From the NCBI GenBank assembly GCA_028293725.1, contig JAQGOE010000020.1, positions 1 to 14,225 on the forward strand: a DNA stretch of 14,225 nt. The letters run 5' to 3'. Shown here piece after piece: positions 7,081-14,225 of this stretch. The notes beneath the pieces are model-generated. The model saw nothing but the letters and a program-made list of their open reading frames with translations, was not told the origin of the DNA and searched no databases. Made by a program: the position numbers and the translations under genes. The number at the start of each line of letters is the position of its first letter. The stretch's first letter is position 1. This stretch comes from Gammaproteobacteria bacterium (lineage in GTDB: Bacteria; Pseudomonadota; Gammaproteobacteria; Steroidobacterales; Steroidobacteraceae).

Positions 7081-7798
7081 CGATCACGATGGACGTGCCT
7101 GCGATGTAGCGTCCCTCTGGCGACGCGAGAAACAATATCATGGACGATACCTCGTCTGGCTGGCCTTGCCGGCGCAGGGGAATCTGAGACTCGATTTCCT
7201 GGCGTCGGGTGTCCGGGTTGCGCTGATACTCCCAGAAGGGATCGTTGAACGGCGTGTCGATCCAGCCCGGCATGAGGGTGTTGATGCGAATGCCCAGGGG
7301 ACCCAGCTCAGCGGTGAGACTACGGCACAACCCTGGCAATGCCGCCTTGGTCGCCTGGTAGGCCGACATACCCGCATGACCGCGGATCGCGCCGGTCGAA
7401 GAGATGAGGATGATGCTGGCGTTGTCTGACTTCGCCAGGTGAGGGGCCGCCGCCTGCGCGAAAAAGAACGGCATGCGCAGATTCAGCGCGACGGACCGAT
7501 CCCACATCTCGTGCGTCCAGGCCTTCAGCGGCGCGGAGAGCATGAGGGCCGCGGTGACCAACACCGTGTCGAGCGAGCCGTAGGCGGCGATCGCCTCGCT
7601 CACAATATCCGACGGCGCGTCGGGCTCTGCCAGGTCGCGCTGGATGAAACGGATGGCGCCAGGTGCTTCCTCCGCGACCAGATCCGCCGCCCGCGGGCGA
7701 TGGTCCACGAGCAACACGTTGTCCCCACGCGCCCGAAATCCGCGCACCGCCGCGCGCCCGATGCCGGTGGCTCCGCCTGCAATGATGACGTTTCCCAT
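7058..7798 (-). CDS. Short-chain dehydrogenase/reductase (SDR)
   Basis: A 246-residue classical SDR. The cofactor loop is GGATGIGR (8-15). Asp at 32 after strand 2 (LLVDHRP) suggests NAD(H) rather than NADP(H). N106, S133/S134 (ILISSTG) and Y147-x3-K151 (YQATK) form the catalytic set, and IAGTSIVIDGGY closes the fold. The usual NNAG motif after strand 4 is replaced by VTAAL (81-85). The ATG at 7798 is chosen because a near-ideal AAGGAGG lies 8 bases upstream; in-frame codons up to 7816 overlap that site and are not needed. The gene starts 14 bases after the P450 stop. It probably oxidises an alcohol or reduces a carbonyl produced in this pathway, perhaps after P450 hydroxylation. Substrate is unknown. 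Confidence 0.92.
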   Translation of the reverse strand: MGNVIIAGGATGIGRAAVRGFRARGDNVLLVDHRPRAADLVAEEAPGAIRFIQRDLAEPDAPSDIVSEAIAAYGSLDTVLVTAALMLSAPLKAWTHEMWDRSVALNLRMPFFFAQAAAPHLAKSDNASIILISSTGAIRGHAGMSAYQATKAALPGLCRSLTAELGPLGIRINTLMPGWIDTPFNDPFWEYQRNPDTRRQEIESQIPLRRQGQPDEVSSMILFLASPEGRYIAGTSIVIDGGYTAV

Positions 7799-7806
7799 GC
7801 GAAGTG

Positions 7807-7813
7807 CCTCCTT
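7807..7813 (-). promoter_or_regulatory. Strong ribosome-binding site of the SDR gene
   Basis: AAGGAGG on the minus strand, 8 bases before the ATG at 7798 and touching the P450 stop codon. It fixes the SDR start and is the strongest Shine-Dalgarno in the window. Confidence 0.8.
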
Positions 7814-9027
7814 CAACTCGGTTTGCGTGTGAGACGCAACGGTAAGCTACTGAGTCCGCGCAGACCAGGTTGTAGCCTCAGTTGCGGCGATCCTGTCAGT
7901 TCTATGTGTTGCACCTTCTGCGCCAGCGCGCGGAAGAACACCTCCCCTTCCAGCCTCGCCATCATCTGCGCTACGCAGCTGTGAATGCCTGCGCCGTAGC
8001 CGATCTGTCCGGCGGTCACGCGTCGGGTGATGTCGAATTTGTCCGGATCGGTCCACTTCGCCGCGTCTCGACCCGCAGCGCCGATGAGCACGAGTACCTT
8101 CTGGTGCTTTTCGAGGGACACGCCCTGGAACTCGAAATCCTCGAGCGTAGTGCGAAATAGCGACTGGCTGGAGGAGTCGAAGCGGGTGGCCTCTTCGAAG
8201 GCGGCGCGCGCCAGATCAGGGTCGGCCCGGAGACGCGCCCACTGATCGGGATGCTCGGCGAGACAGCGCAGACACAGGCCGATCGAATCGATCGTCGTGT
8301 CGACTCCCGCGGACAGCAGCGAGCGCACGAGCAGCGTGGCTTCCCATTGTTCGATGTTACCCGCATCCGCCTGCGAGTAGATCGCCGCGCCGATGCCGTC
8401 GGAGGTTAGAGCGTCCCGCCGACACCGCTCCATGATCCAAGCCGACACCATCTCGGCCTGCGTCATCAGATTCTCGTACCAGGGCGTTGTGGGTCCAAAC
8501 CCGCCGAACACCATCGAGCCGTAGAGAAGCATGTTTGAGCGGTCTTCACGCCTCATGCCGACTGCATCGGGAAACACTGTCAATGGGAATCGCTGTACCA
8601 GATCCGGGATTGCGTCGAATGTTCCCTTTTCGAGGGCTTCGTCGATGAGAGCGTTGGCTTGCGCCTCGAACGTGGCGCGCAATTGCTGGAGGCGATCAGG
8701 CGACAGAGCCTGCATCAACACCTTGCGGGTGCGTTGATGCTCGGGAGGGTCGACTTCGAGGATCAGGCTCGGGCGGCGCCAGGGCTTCTCCAGGAAGTAG
8801 TTTTTAATGCCGCCACCACCGGCGTTGCTGAAGCGCTTGGGGTCGCTGAGCACGGCGCGTACGGGTTCGTAGCGCGATACGGTCCAGATCGAATGGCGTG
8901 TTAGCCAGACGATGGGGGCGTTTAAGTCACGCAGTTGCTCGTACGGGGTGAAGGGATCTGCGCGGAACTCCGGGGAGAAAGGGTCGAGGTCGGAGGTGAC
9001 GCGGGTTGGGAGGGTCACGGAGGACAT
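7813..9027 (-). CDS. Cytochrome P450, CYP199-like
   Basis: A 404-residue soluble bacterial P450. I-helix AGVDTT at 240-245 (oxygen activation), E279-x-x-R282 in the K helix, and haem loop GYGAGIHSC with the ligand Cys at 351. The C-helix region KPWRRPSLILEVDPPEHQRTR (split at 81-101) closely recalls CYP199A enzymes, which O-demethylate para-substituted benzoates; that resemblance is from memory and not tested. The haem loop deviates slightly: the first Phe is Tyr, and the Gly two after Cys is Ala (CVAQ). The ATG at 9027 is chosen because AGGTGA is just upstream and contains the HyuB stop; the frame stays open to 9117, but that part is a Pro/Ala-rich run over the end of hyuB. No ferredoxin or reductase gene is present, so it must borrow partners. 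It lies between hyuB and SDR in the operon. Confidence 0.92.
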   Translation of the reverse strand: MSSVTLPTRVTSDLDPFSPEFRADPFTPYEQLRDLNAPIVWLTRHSIWTVSRYEPVRAVLSDPKRFSNAGGGGIKNYFLEKPWRRPSLILEVDPPEHQRTRKVLMQALSPDRLQQLRATFEAQANALIDEALEKGTFDAIPDLVQRFPLTVFPDAVGMRREDRSNMLLYGSMVFGGFGPTTPWYENLMTQAEMVSAWIMERCRRDALTSDGIGAAIYSQADAGNIEQWEATLLVRSLLSAGVDTTIDSIGLCLRCLAEHPDQWARLRADPDLARAAFEEATRFDSSSQSLFRTTLEDFEFQGVSLEKHQKVLVLIGAAGRDAAKWTDPDKFDITRRVTAGQIGYGAGIHSCVAQMMARLEGEVFFRALAQKVQHIELTGSPQLRLQPGLRGLSSLPLRLTRKPS

Positions 9028-9031
9028 CGGT

Positions 9032-9037
9032 TCACCT
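9032..9037 (-). promoter_or_regulatory. Ribosome-binding site of the P450 gene on the HyuB stop codon
   Basis: AGGTGA on the minus strand, 4 bases before the ATG at 9027; its TGA is the HyuB stop. This arrangement suggests coupled translation and supports the short P450 start. Confidence 0.55.
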
Positions 9038-10804
9038 GCGGGGGGCGGCGGTGTCGGTGGCGCCTGCGGAAGTGCGGCGGCGTGTGATGCGCAATGAGGC
9101 CGTGGCGCTCGCGTCAACAGTACGCAGGGCGTCGTTGCCGAGGACTACGCCATAGGCATCGCGTGCGTGGTCGATGGTCACCTTTCCGTCGAGCACGTCT
9201 GTCCGCACTCTTTCCGGCTCACGGTCGAACGGGTCGCCGAAGCCGCCTCCGCCGGCCATCACGTGTCGGTACACGTCACCCGTATTGAGCGTAATTGGCT
9301 TCATGGGCATTGGTGGCAGCACGCGGTCGCCCGCGTTGGAGTGAATGAGATTTACCGCCGGCGCGCCTGTTTGACCGCCGAACAGGCCGTGCGGCGGATG
9401 GAGGGATTTGTCCGAGCGCACGCCGAAGTAGATGTCGTCGGCGAGTATCCGGTATTCACGCACCACACCGAGCCCGCCACGATATTTGCCCGCCCCACCC
9501 GTGTCGGGCGCGAATCCGTAACGCTCGATGCGGATCGGGTAGTCGGCTTCGATCATTTCCACCGGTACGTTGGCCTGGTTCGATGCCATATGTGGCACGC
9601 CTTCTTGACCGTCATGCTTTGACGTCGCGCCCCAAGTGCCCATGATGCATTCGGAGAACACGAAGCGCTTCTGTCCGTCCCAACCGCCGAAGCTAGGCAG
9701 CGTGGATCCGCCCGCGCCATCCGCAGCGATCTGATCGGGCACGGCCTGCGCGAGCGCGCCGAAGATGCAATCGACGATTCGGTAACCGGTAATGCCCCGC
9801 GCGCCGCAGGGCGCAGGATAGCGTGCATTGAGCACCGAACCCTCTGGCGCGACGACATGAATGGGGCGGGTATAGCCGTGGCAGTTGGGTACATCAGCCG
9901 GCATGATCGACCGCAACGCTGCGTAGACGTTAGATTTGCAGAATGACAACGGCGTGTTGATACCACCCTTCACTTGCGGCGATGTGCCGGTCCAGTCCAC
10001 CGTCAATTCGTCACCCTTTACAGTGACGGCGACGTGGAACTCAATCGGCTGTGGATCTTCGCCCAGCCCATCGATGTGATCGGAGAAACGATAGGTTCCA
10101 TCGGGAATAAGCGTGATGGCCGAGCGGGCCAGCCTCTCGGAATAATCCTGAAGGGCGTCGCCGTATTCGGCCACTCTGTCGGCACCGTAGCGCTCGAGCA
10201 ATGCCGAAAGCTCTCGTTCGCCCGCGAGGCAGGCGGACATCTGCGCGTGGATGTCACCTAACACCTTGTCGGGCACACGCACGTTGGCGGAAATGATATC
10301 CATCAGCGTGGTATTCACCACACCTCGTTCGACGAGCTTCAGGAACGGCAGTCGCAGCCCTTCCTGGTGGATTTCCACAGCCGCTAGAGAATTGCTTCCA
10401 GGGACGAGCCCTCCGACGTCAACGTGGTGGGCGATGGTCGCCGCCCAACCGCACAACCTCTCTCCTTGGAATACGGGGCGGATGACGTAGATATCAGGTA
10501 GATGTTGGCCGCTGGCAAGGTAAGGGTCGTTGCCTATGAAGACGTCACCCTTGGCGATACGTCCGTTGTATTGCCCGATCAGGTGGCGCATTGCATCGTA
10601 GAAGCTGCCGAGGTGCATGGGCGTGGTTAGGCCCTGCGCCAGGTTCTGCCCGGAGGCGTCGCACAGGGCCGTGGAGAAGTCCATTGCGTCACGGACGATG
10701 GGCGAATGCGCTGTACGCATGAGGATGAGCGCCATCTGGTCGGCGCTCGACTCGAAGGCGTTCCGAAGAACTTCGAGCAGAATGGGATCGAGATCAGGAC
10801 GCAC
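9032..10804 (-). CDS. hyuB: Hydantoinase B/oxoprolinase-family subunit
   Basis: A 590-residue HyuB-family protein. With HyuA, known members perform ATP-dependent opening of hydantoins, 5-oxoproline or lactams (for example caprolactamase), or carboxylate ketones. Seen in order: a conserved N-terminus (LDPILLEVLRNAFESSADQM), SPIVRDAMDFSTALCD (34-49), GDVFIGNDPY (86-95) with GQHLPD (99-104), HHVDVGG (126-132), CGARGITGYR (333-342), GGAGKYRGGLGVVREYR (436-452), and the C-terminal Gly loop GGGGFGDPFDR (518-528). Length is normal for the family. The start is a GTG at 10804, overlapping hyuA by 11 bases, with a GGAG-like site about 7 bases upstream. The last 25 residues are basic and low in conservation. 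It is cytoplasmic and expected to complex with the neighbouring HyuA. The exact substrate is not determinable. Confidence 0.93.
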   Translation of the reverse strand: MRPDLDPILLEVLRNAFESSADQMALILMRTAHSPIVRDAMDFSTALCDASGQNLAQGLTTPMHLGSFYDAMRHLIGQYNGRIAKGDVFIGNDPYLASGQHLPDIYVIRPVFQGERLCGWAATIAHHVDVGGLVPGSNSLAAVEIHQEGLRLPFLKLVERGVVNTTLMDIISANVRVPDKVLGDIHAQMSACLAGERELSALLERYGADRVAEYGDALQDYSERLARSAITLIPDGTYRFSDHIDGLGEDPQPIEFHVAVTVKGDELTVDWTGTSPQVKGGINTPLSFCKSNVYAALRSIMPADVPNCHGYTRPIHVVAPEGSVLNARYPAPCGARGITGYRIVDCIFGALAQAVPDQIAADGAGGSTLPSFGGWDGQKRFVFSECIMGTWGATSKHDGQEGVPHMASNQANVPVEMIEADYPIRIERYGFAPDTGGAGKYRGGLGVVREYRILADDIYFGVRSDKSLHPPHGLFGGQTGAPAVNLIHSNAGDRVLPPMPMKPITLNTGDVYRHVMAGGGGFGDPFDREPERVRTDVLDGKVTIDHARDAYGVVLGNDALRTVDASATASLRITRRRTSAGATDTAAPRR

Positions 10805-13046
10805 GGGAGCGCTCCACGGGCAGCGTGATGACGATGTTATCGTGCGCGTCGCGTATGGCAGTGGCCAGCGGGGGCACGACTGTCGTGCCCTCGTACTCTT
10901 CGATGATCAGCGGACCCGGGCGGGGTGTCGAGGTCAAGTCACCGCGCTCGATGACAGACGTGTCGAGAAGGCCGTGCGCCTTGCCGAAATAGGCCATGCG
11001 GAATGGAGCGGTCGGGGCGCGGTGCAGGGCGCGGCGTACACGGGATAAGGTGCGTGGGCCTTGCGGGGGTGCTGTTGCGATTACGCGTAGGGCGACGAAC
11101 TCGATAGGGTGGTTGGCGAGGTCGTGGCCGTAGGTGCGGTGGTACTCGTGTTCGAAGCGGGTGCGGACTTCGAGCATGTCGGGGGCGGTGGCGTTTGGCT
11201 GGGCCGCGTTGCGTGGTAGATCGACGGAGAGCTCGAAGCCTTGGCCGGCGTAGCGCAGCTCGGCGCGCCAGTGCACGGTGGCGCCAGGCGTGCAGGAGCC
11301 TGTGGAGCGGCTTGCCGGGTCGGCGATTGCACCATCTGTAGTGCGGTCCGCTGTGTCGTCGGTTGTGCCGTCGGGCGTGGTGTCGGGCACATCGTGTGTC
11401 ACGCCTGCTGCGACGCCTTCGGGCACGCGTTCATTCACAAGTAGTTCCTCGGACGCCTGCTGTTCGAGGGCGCGACAGAGGCGCGAGGCCTCGGCTACGG
11501 ACTCGGCATCCAGGGGCCGCAAAAATGCCGTGGATCGCACAGCCTCGAGATCCGCGCACAGCAGGCCAACTGCGCTGAACACTCCGGCTGCCGGAGGCAC
11601 GATGACGCGTTGCATTTGCAACTCCTCGGCAAGGGCAGCGGCGTGAACGCCACCGTTGCCTCCGAAGGCGAACAGCGTGAACTCGCGCGGGTCGCGACCG
11701 CGGTAGGTCGACACGGCTTTCACCGCCCGCATCATCGTCGAGTTAGCGAGGCGATGGATGCCGTAAGCGGTTTCGAGCGGGTCCAACCCGAGTTGCGTGG
11801 CCACTTTCTGCACGGCCGCTTGTGCGCGTGCTCTCTCGATGGGTACCGTTCCGCCTGCAAGCGCGTGCGGGTTGAGGTAGCCGAGGACGACGCTGGCGTC
11901 AGTGACCGTGGGCTCGGTCCCCCCTTTCGCGTAACACGCTGGACCCGGAACAGCGCCGGCGCTATCGGGTCCCACCTTCAGCGCGCCTCCCGCATCGATT
12001 CGTACAATGCTGCCGCCGCCCGCGCCTACTTCCGACACGTCGATGACGGGAAGCTTCAGGGCATAACCGCCGCCCTTTGCGAGGCGACTGCTCAGCGAGA
12101 TACCGCCTCCGACTTCATATTCATCGGTCGCGATGACCCGACCCGCGTCGATCAAGGACGCCTTCGCAGTGGTGCCGCCCATATCAAAGGTGATCACGCT
12201 CTCGTGGCCCGCACGCGCGCCGAGGCGCGCAGCGCCGATAACCCCTGCGGCAGGACCGCTTTCAACCACGATGGCAGGCTTGGCGAGGACCTGCCGCACA
12301 TCCATTGTGCCGCCGCTCGATTGCATCATGAGCAATCTCGCACGGATGCCATTGGACGTGAGGCGCTCACGCAGTGACTGCAGGTAGCGGGATACAACAG
12401 GTCCGATGTAGGCGTTGACCACTGTCGTGCTCGTGCGCTCGTACTCGCGTATCTCCGGCAGTACCTCGCTGGAAACCGAGATGAAGCAACCCGGAAGAGC
12501 TTCACGAAGCAGTTCCGCGACCCGCCGCTCATGCGCGGGGTTGGCATAGGCGTGAAGGAATGAGATGGCGACAGCTTCGACGTCAGCGTCCGCGAGTGTC
12601 ACCGCGAGCGCTCGCACCTGTGCCTCGTCCAGTGGCTCGACAACGTTGCCTCTGCTATCGAGCCGCTCTTTGATTTCAAAGCGTCGGCGCCGTGGTACCA
12701 GCGGCGGCGGTTTCTCATACAGCGGCTCGTAAAGCCGGGGCACACGAATGCGACGAAGCTCGAGCACGTCGCGAAACCCTTCGGTCGTCACAAGAGCCGT
12801 TTTGGCGCCCTTTCCTTCCAGGATTGTGTTGGTCGCCACCGTGGAAGCGTGACTCAACTCTGCGAGATCCGCGGGCCTCGCGCCGAGACTGCGCATGAGC
12901 GTCTGGAGGCCTTCGATGATGGCTTGCGCGTAGTCGTGCGGCGTCGAGGGGATCTTGCACGTAGACAACTCGCCGTCGGCGGACAGGCAGGCGATGTCAG
13001 TGAATGTTCCACCAACGTCGGCGGCTACGCGCAACGTACGGCTCAT
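10794..13046 (-). CDS. hyuA: Hydantoinase A/oxoprolinase-family ATPase subunit
   Basis: A 750-residue HyuA-family protein, somewhat longer than the usual 680-700. ASKHA-type ATP motifs are present: DVGGTFTD (10-17), HASTVATNTILEGKG (66-80), ESGPAAGVIGAA (262-273), ITFDMGGTTAK (285-295), GAGGGSI (341-347), GPACY (368-372) and FGGNGGVHAAALAEEL (461-476). The family uses ATP to phosphorylate a cyclic amide so that HyuB can hydrolyse it. The extra length is a Thr/Asp/Pro/Gly-rich linker at about residues 541-588 (11283-11426), between the ATPase core and the C-terminal domain. The start ATG at 13046 forms an ATGA overlap with the upstream enolase-family stop and has AGGA 7 bases upstream. Possible activities include N-methylhydantoinase, 5-oxoprolinase or lactamase. 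Family is secure, substrate open. Confidence 0.94.
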   Translation of the reverse strand: MSRTLRVAADVGGTFTDIACLSADGELSTCKIPSTPHDYAQAIIEGLQTLMRSLGARPADLAELSHASTVATNTILEGKGAKTALVTTEGFRDVLELRRIRVPRLYEPLYEKPPPLVPRRRRFEIKERLDSRGNVVEPLDEAQVRALAVTLADADVEAVAISFLHAYANPAHERRVAELLREALPGCFISVSSEVLPEIREYERTSTTVVNAYIGPVVSRYLQSLRERLTSNGIRARLLMMQSSGGTMDVRQVLAKPAIVVESGPAAGVIGAARLGARAGHESVITFDMGGTTAKASLIDAGRVIATDEYEVGGGISLSSRLAKGGGYALKLPVIDVSEVGAGGGSIVRIDAGGALKVGPDSAGAVPGPACYAKGGTEPTVTDASVVLGYLNPHALAGGTVPIERARAQAAVQKVATQLGLDPLETAYGIHRLANSTMMRAVKAVSTYRGRDPREFTLFAFGGNGGVHAAALAEELQMQRVIVPPAAGVFSAVGLLCADLEAVRSTAFLRPLDAESVAEASRLCRALEQQASEELLVNERVPEGVAAGVTHDVPDTTPDGTTDDTADRTTDGAIADPASRSTGSCTPGATVHWRAELRYAGQGFELSVDLPRNAAQPNATAPDMLEVRTRFEHEYHRTYGHDLANHPIEFVALRVIATAPPQGPRTLSRVRRALHRAPTAPFRMAYFGKAHGLLDTSVIERGDLTSTPRPGPLIIEEYEGTTVVPPLATAIRDAHDNIVITLPVERSRAS
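11283..11426 (-). other. Thr/Asp-rich low-complexity linker inside HyuA
   Basis: This segment encodes about 48 residues (541-588) with loosely repeated TTPDG, TTDDT and TTDGA units. The DNA is correspondingly repetitive (gtgtcg/gtcgg runs). It separates conserved core sequence (LLVNERV) from conserved C-terminal sequence (WRAELRYAGQGFELSV), so it looks like an expanded interdomain linker and not a new domain. Confidence 0.6.
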
Positions 13047-14200
13047 CCGTTGGTCCTGTATTTGGCAAGCCTCGATTCGTCGACTTCGATGCCGAGGCCG
13101 GGGCGATTCAACGGCAGAATGGCGCCGTCTCTTACCGCGAAAGCTTCGCTGATCACGTCATCTTCGTAGTAGCGGCCCGCTACCGCGTAGGGGTGAGAGC
13201 CCGACGGAGCACTGATGGGGATGACGGAGGCGAGTGACACCGCTGAATGGGCGAGCACGAAATGTGTGTTAGCGGCATTCCCGATCGCGGATTCGATGGA
13301 GCCGTTGATGTCGCAGGCCATTCGCTGCGCCTCGGCCACGGCGGCGACTGCGCGAGCCCCGACGAATCCGCCCGCTTTGGCCAGATAAATGGAGAGACAG
13401 TCCGCGGCGCGGTGACGCACTACTTCGAGCGCATCGCTGACGTCCCAGCAGGACTCGTCCGCGATGATAGGCACTCTTGCCTTCGCGGTAACCTCGGCGA
13501 GAAACGCGAGGCCGGCCGCAGGCTGCTCGACGAGATCAACACCCGCGTCAGTCAACCGATCGACGATCTGGGAGGCTTGCTTCGCATGACCGTAGCCTTG
13601 ATTTGCATCGAGGCGCAGCGTGACGCTGGCGCCGAGCGCCTGCCGCAGTGTACGAACGAGCCGGATGTCGCGTTCCGGTTCAACGCCGCCCTTAATCTGA
13701 AGTGTGCGGACGCCATCTGCAACTGCTGCGATACCTTCCTCGGCGGCGTCGGTCTCACCCATCAGTCCGATCATGTGAGCAACGGGTACTGAGTCGCGCA
13801 CCGCGCCTCCGAGCAACCGGTAGATTGGCTGCCCAACGCTCTTTCCCCACAGATCGTGCAAGGCAATGTCGATAGCGCACTTGGCGTAGTTGTTGCCCAC
13901 GACCAAGCAATCCATGGCTCGCCGCGCGGAAGTCACTGCAGTGGGATCTGTGCCAACCAACGCCGGCGCAAAGATGTCGTTCACGATGCTGATGACGGTG
14001 GCGAGGGTTTCGCCCGAGCGGCGGCCGAAATCACCACCCCAGTCTGGCAGCGGGGTGGCCTCGCCATAGCCGATGAGTCCTTCGTCCGTCGTGATGCGCA
14101 CGAGTACAAAGCCACCCAATTCCACGTTCAGGCCGGCCCACTTGAAACTACGCCGGTGGGGAAGACGGAAGGCGGAGGCTTCGATCGAGCGGATTTTCAT
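13043..14200 (-). CDS. Enolase-superfamily enzyme (mandelate racemase/muconate lactonizing type)
   Basis: A 385-residue protein with the two-domain layout of the family: an N-terminal capping domain (1-about 130) and a barrel. Metal ligands are visible as D198 (RLDANQGY), E225 (VEQP) and D248 (ADES). K275 in LAKAGG places it in the muconate-lactonizing/dipeptide-epimerase subgroup and not with mandelate racemase (which has a His-Asp dyad). K170 is the likely base; the first Lys of the usual KxK motif is Gln (Q168-I-K170). Family reactions begin by removing a proton alpha to a carboxylate: racemisation, epimerisation, cycloisomerisation or dehydration. It is the first gene of the operon inside the window, with AGGG about 6 bases before the ATG, and it overlaps hyuA by 4 bases. 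With a hydantoinase it could supply the right stereoisomer, which is inference. The promoter probably lies just beyond the right edge. Confidence 0.9.
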   Translation of the reverse strand: MKIRSIEASAFRLPHRRSFKWAGLNVELGGFVLVRITTDEGLIGYGEATPLPDWGGDFGRRSGETLATVISIVNDIFAPALVGTDPTAVTSARRAMDCLVVGNNYAKCAIDIALHDLWGKSVGQPIYRLLGGAVRDSVPVAHMIGLMGETDAAEEGIAAVADGVRTLQIKGGVEPERDIRLVRTLRQALGASVTLRLDANQGYGHAKQASQIVDRLTDAGVDLVEQPAAGLAFLAEVTAKARVPIIADESCWDVSDALEVVRHRAADCLSIYLAKAGGFVGARAVAAVAEAQRMACDINGSIESAIGNAANTHFVLAHSAVSLASVIPISAPSGSHPYAVAGRYYEDDVISEAFAVRDGAILPLNRPGLGIEVDESRLAKYRTNG

Positions 14201-14225
14201 CGGAACCCTGGGGGTGGAGACGTGC

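Noticed and set aside
9028..9117. N-terminal extension of the P450 (30 residues)
   Set aside because: It is a Pro/Ala-rich run over the end of hyuB with no family similarity. The ATG at 9027 has a ribosome-binding site and gives a normal length.
11610..12377. Open frame on + of 255 codons inside hyuA
   Set aside because: It is wholly antisense to conserved HyuA ATPase motifs and has no recognisable family or ribosome-binding context.

Overview
This is GC-rich DNA (roughly 60-65 % G+C by eye) with almost no intergenic space. It has operon-style overlaps (ATGA junctions, ribosome-binding sites sitting on upstream stop codons) and only bacterial gene families. A Pseudomonadota (proteobacterial) chromosome is the likeliest source, but no sequence here fixes the genus. 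I see no rRNA, tRNA, CRISPR array, insertion sequence or phage gene. Twelve protein genes account for nearly everything. The only non-coding stretch above 100 bases is a divergent promoter region of about 104 bases.

Layout, left to right. (i) The 3' part of a secretory-lipase-like alpha/beta hydrolase on +, cut by the window start. (ii) A leftward operon, read from 4268 down to 764: a glutamine-synthetase-like gamma-glutamyl ligase, an amidohydrolase_2-family protein with an altered metal site, a small cytidine/blasticidin-S-deaminase-like protein, and a creatininase-family amidohydrolase. (iii) A rightward MFS transporter, divergent from operon (ii). A perfect 20-bp AT-rich palindrome lies between them and is the obvious shared operator. 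(iv) A second leftward operon, read from 14200 down to 5563: an enolase-superfamily (MR/MLE) enzyme, hydantoinase/oxoprolinase subunits HyuA and HyuB, a CYP199-like cytochrome P450, an SDR oxidoreductase, and a gamma-glutamyltransferase-family protein. The last gene overlaps the end of the convergent transporter.

Taken together this looks like a catabolic island for an unidentified nitrogenous compound (amine, lactam, hydantoin or cyclic guanidine). It has one importer, one oxidative pair (P450 and SDR), one epimerase/cycloisomerase, and several mechanistically different C-N bond enzymes. One reading is a gamma-glutamylation route: the GS-like ligase masks an amine with glutamate, P450 and SDR oxidise it, the GGT-family enzyme removes the glutamyl group, and HyuAB opens 5-oxoproline or a related lactam using ATP. 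Another reading is degradation of a creatinine- or hydantoin-like ring by deamination followed by lactam hydrolysis. Both are inferences from families and gene order. No transcriptional regulator and no P450 redox partner are present in the window.
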